In this document: one piece after another, positions 62,737-64,000 of the stretch
Layout: the number at the start of each line of letters is the position of its first letter
Numbering within the stretch: position 1 is the stretch's first letter
Assembly (NCBI GenBank): GCA_037179515.1
Contig: JAXCGZ010017040.1
Coordinates: forward strand, 1-64,000
Direction: 5' to 3'
Origin: Halocaridina rubra
Taxonomy: Eukaryota > Arthropoda > Malacostraca > Decapoda > Atyidae
DNA length: 64,000 bases
Program-made: the position numbers and the translations under genes
Notes under the pieces: generated by a model
What the model was told of the DNA's origin: nothing
Seen by the model: the letters and a program-made list of their open reading frames with translations, nothing else
The model's database searches: none

Positions 62737-64000
62737 TTACCTCCCTTATCGCAGTAGTTCGGTTCCGGGACCCGGCGCGAACCAGGAAATCGGCGGAGTA
62801 GGATCTGCCTATATGTACATAGATATTTTAATGTATCTTTACGTTTACACTGTATAAACCCTCCCTGTACTGTTAAAAAAACACCCTTTACATTATAAAT
62901 AACAGCAAGCAACGTAATTTTTTATGAAAGTGATAGGAAAACTTACCGTGAATGTGGTGATGATGACTTGGCATACATAGGTACAGTATTTTACAATAAT
63001 TTTTACGTTTACATAAAATAGCGGCCAACATCCACAAACTTTTTTCCTTCTTTCAACATATCTAAGAGTTTCACTTTATCTACAATGGTTAACCTTTTTC
63101 TTTGCCGCTTAGGCTCACTACAAGAAGCCTTAGAAGATGAAGGATGCTTGGGAGGCATTGCAAAGGTTAAAATATGCGAGTAAAATAATCACAAGCAAAA
63201 CATATTAATAATACTAAGCACAATGTGAATGGCGCAGACGAGTGAGGCGAGACAATAGAAGATGGTGGAAGCCTTTGTCCGAAACGCTGATAGCAGTATC
63301 ATATTTTACATGTTGCAATAATGTTAGTATTTACGTTTTTTACTGTTTTATTATTCTTAGGCTAAGAAATATGTTTGTTTTATCAATAAAATCATGAAAC
63401 TACTGGAAATATAAATATATATGCCAGCTCACATAGCTGCGACCCCAATACATTGTACGCTATGGAACACAAGCAAAATGTTTAATAAGCACAACGTGAA
63501 CGGCGCACACGTGAGTTAGACTGAACGAGTCCTTGTCCAAAACGCTGATAGCGGTATCGTATTTTACATGTTGCAGTACTGTTAGTATTTATGTTTACTA
63601 TATTTTACTGTTTTATTATTCTTAGGCTAATAAATGCGTTTTTTTTATCAATAAAATCATGAAACTACTGGAAATATATATATATATGCTAGCTCACGTA
63701 GCTGCGACCCCAATACATTGTACGCTATCGAACACTTTCGCACGATGCAATACTGTGAGTTCTACTGTACGTACGTATATCATTCAGCTATTAGTACAAT
63801 GTATATTAATTTAAAATTCAGTTACTTATTTGATGCTTGTACAAAATCTATTGTATGTATTCATTGTAATTTGGACCAAATATTCCTTTTGTAAAGATTA
63901 TACTGTACTTTTCAAAAGAGGTGGTCAATAAACGCATCTATCTATCTATCAATCTAAATTTATGTTTTTTTTACTATTGTTTACTGTTTTGTAGTCGCCG
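62733..64000 (-). mobile_element. Tigger copy G, close relative of D, cut by the window edge
   Basis: Left end AGTGTTACCTCCCTTATCGC. The transposase N-terminus is at 63158-63010. The duplicated subterminal block and the LINE-tail segment with AATAAACGCATCTATCTATC (near 63930) are in the same order as in copy D. The right terminus lies beyond the window. Confidence 0.8.

Overview
The window is eukaryotic nuclear DNA: AT-rich, with single-exon C2H2 zinc-finger genes, LINE and Tigger/pogo remnants, and many very long (TA)n and (GA)n microsatellites. The mix of long TA/GA arrays, Tigger-like transposases, Ty3 and copia-type gag remnants and Jockey/CR1-like LINEs is most like a decapod crustacean (shrimp, crab or crayfish). 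That is an inference from family resemblance, not a species identification.

Only two intact, host-like protein genes are visible, both on the minus strand. One is a 1316-aa C2H2 zinc-finger protein (6644-10594) with an internally duplicated finger module. The other is a 779-aa C2H2 zinc-finger protein (24073-26412). They share a similar finger motif (LYHCK-x-CNR) and a helical segment next to the finger array, so they may be distant paralogues. Both are probably nuclear DNA-binding proteins; no target can be read from the sequence.

Almost everything else recognisable is mobile DNA. From left to right: a Ty3/gypsy remnant with gag and integrase but no RT (1-2000, minus); a decayed Jockey-like LINE (2.35-4.29 kb); zinc-finger gene 1; a full-length but frameshifted Tigger (11.7-14.45 kb); an unnamed TA-flanked transposon with internal tandem arrays (14.54-15.76 kb); a pogo-like remnant with subterminal repeats (16.55-17.3 kb); LINE copies (18.65-22.4 kb); zinc-finger gene 2; a GC-rich island; and a 2.3-kb tandem segmental duplication carrying LINE 3' halves (29.4-34.2 kb), one unit of which has gained a tRNA-derived SINE.

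From 35.75 to 54.57 kb the sequence is a 'beads on a string' cluster: Tigger, pogo-like and unnamed TIR elements alternate with (TA)n tracts, and nearly every element terminus directly abuts a TA array. One Tigger (42.72-44.56 kb) has replaced the middle of its transposase with a foreign coding-like fragment bearing a 107-bp tandem repeat. The last 9 kb hold piggyBac-like, LINE and copia-like (LTR, primer-binding site, gag) remnants, and a Tigger cut by the right edge. All transposase and RT genes seen are broken, so activity from these copies is unlikely.
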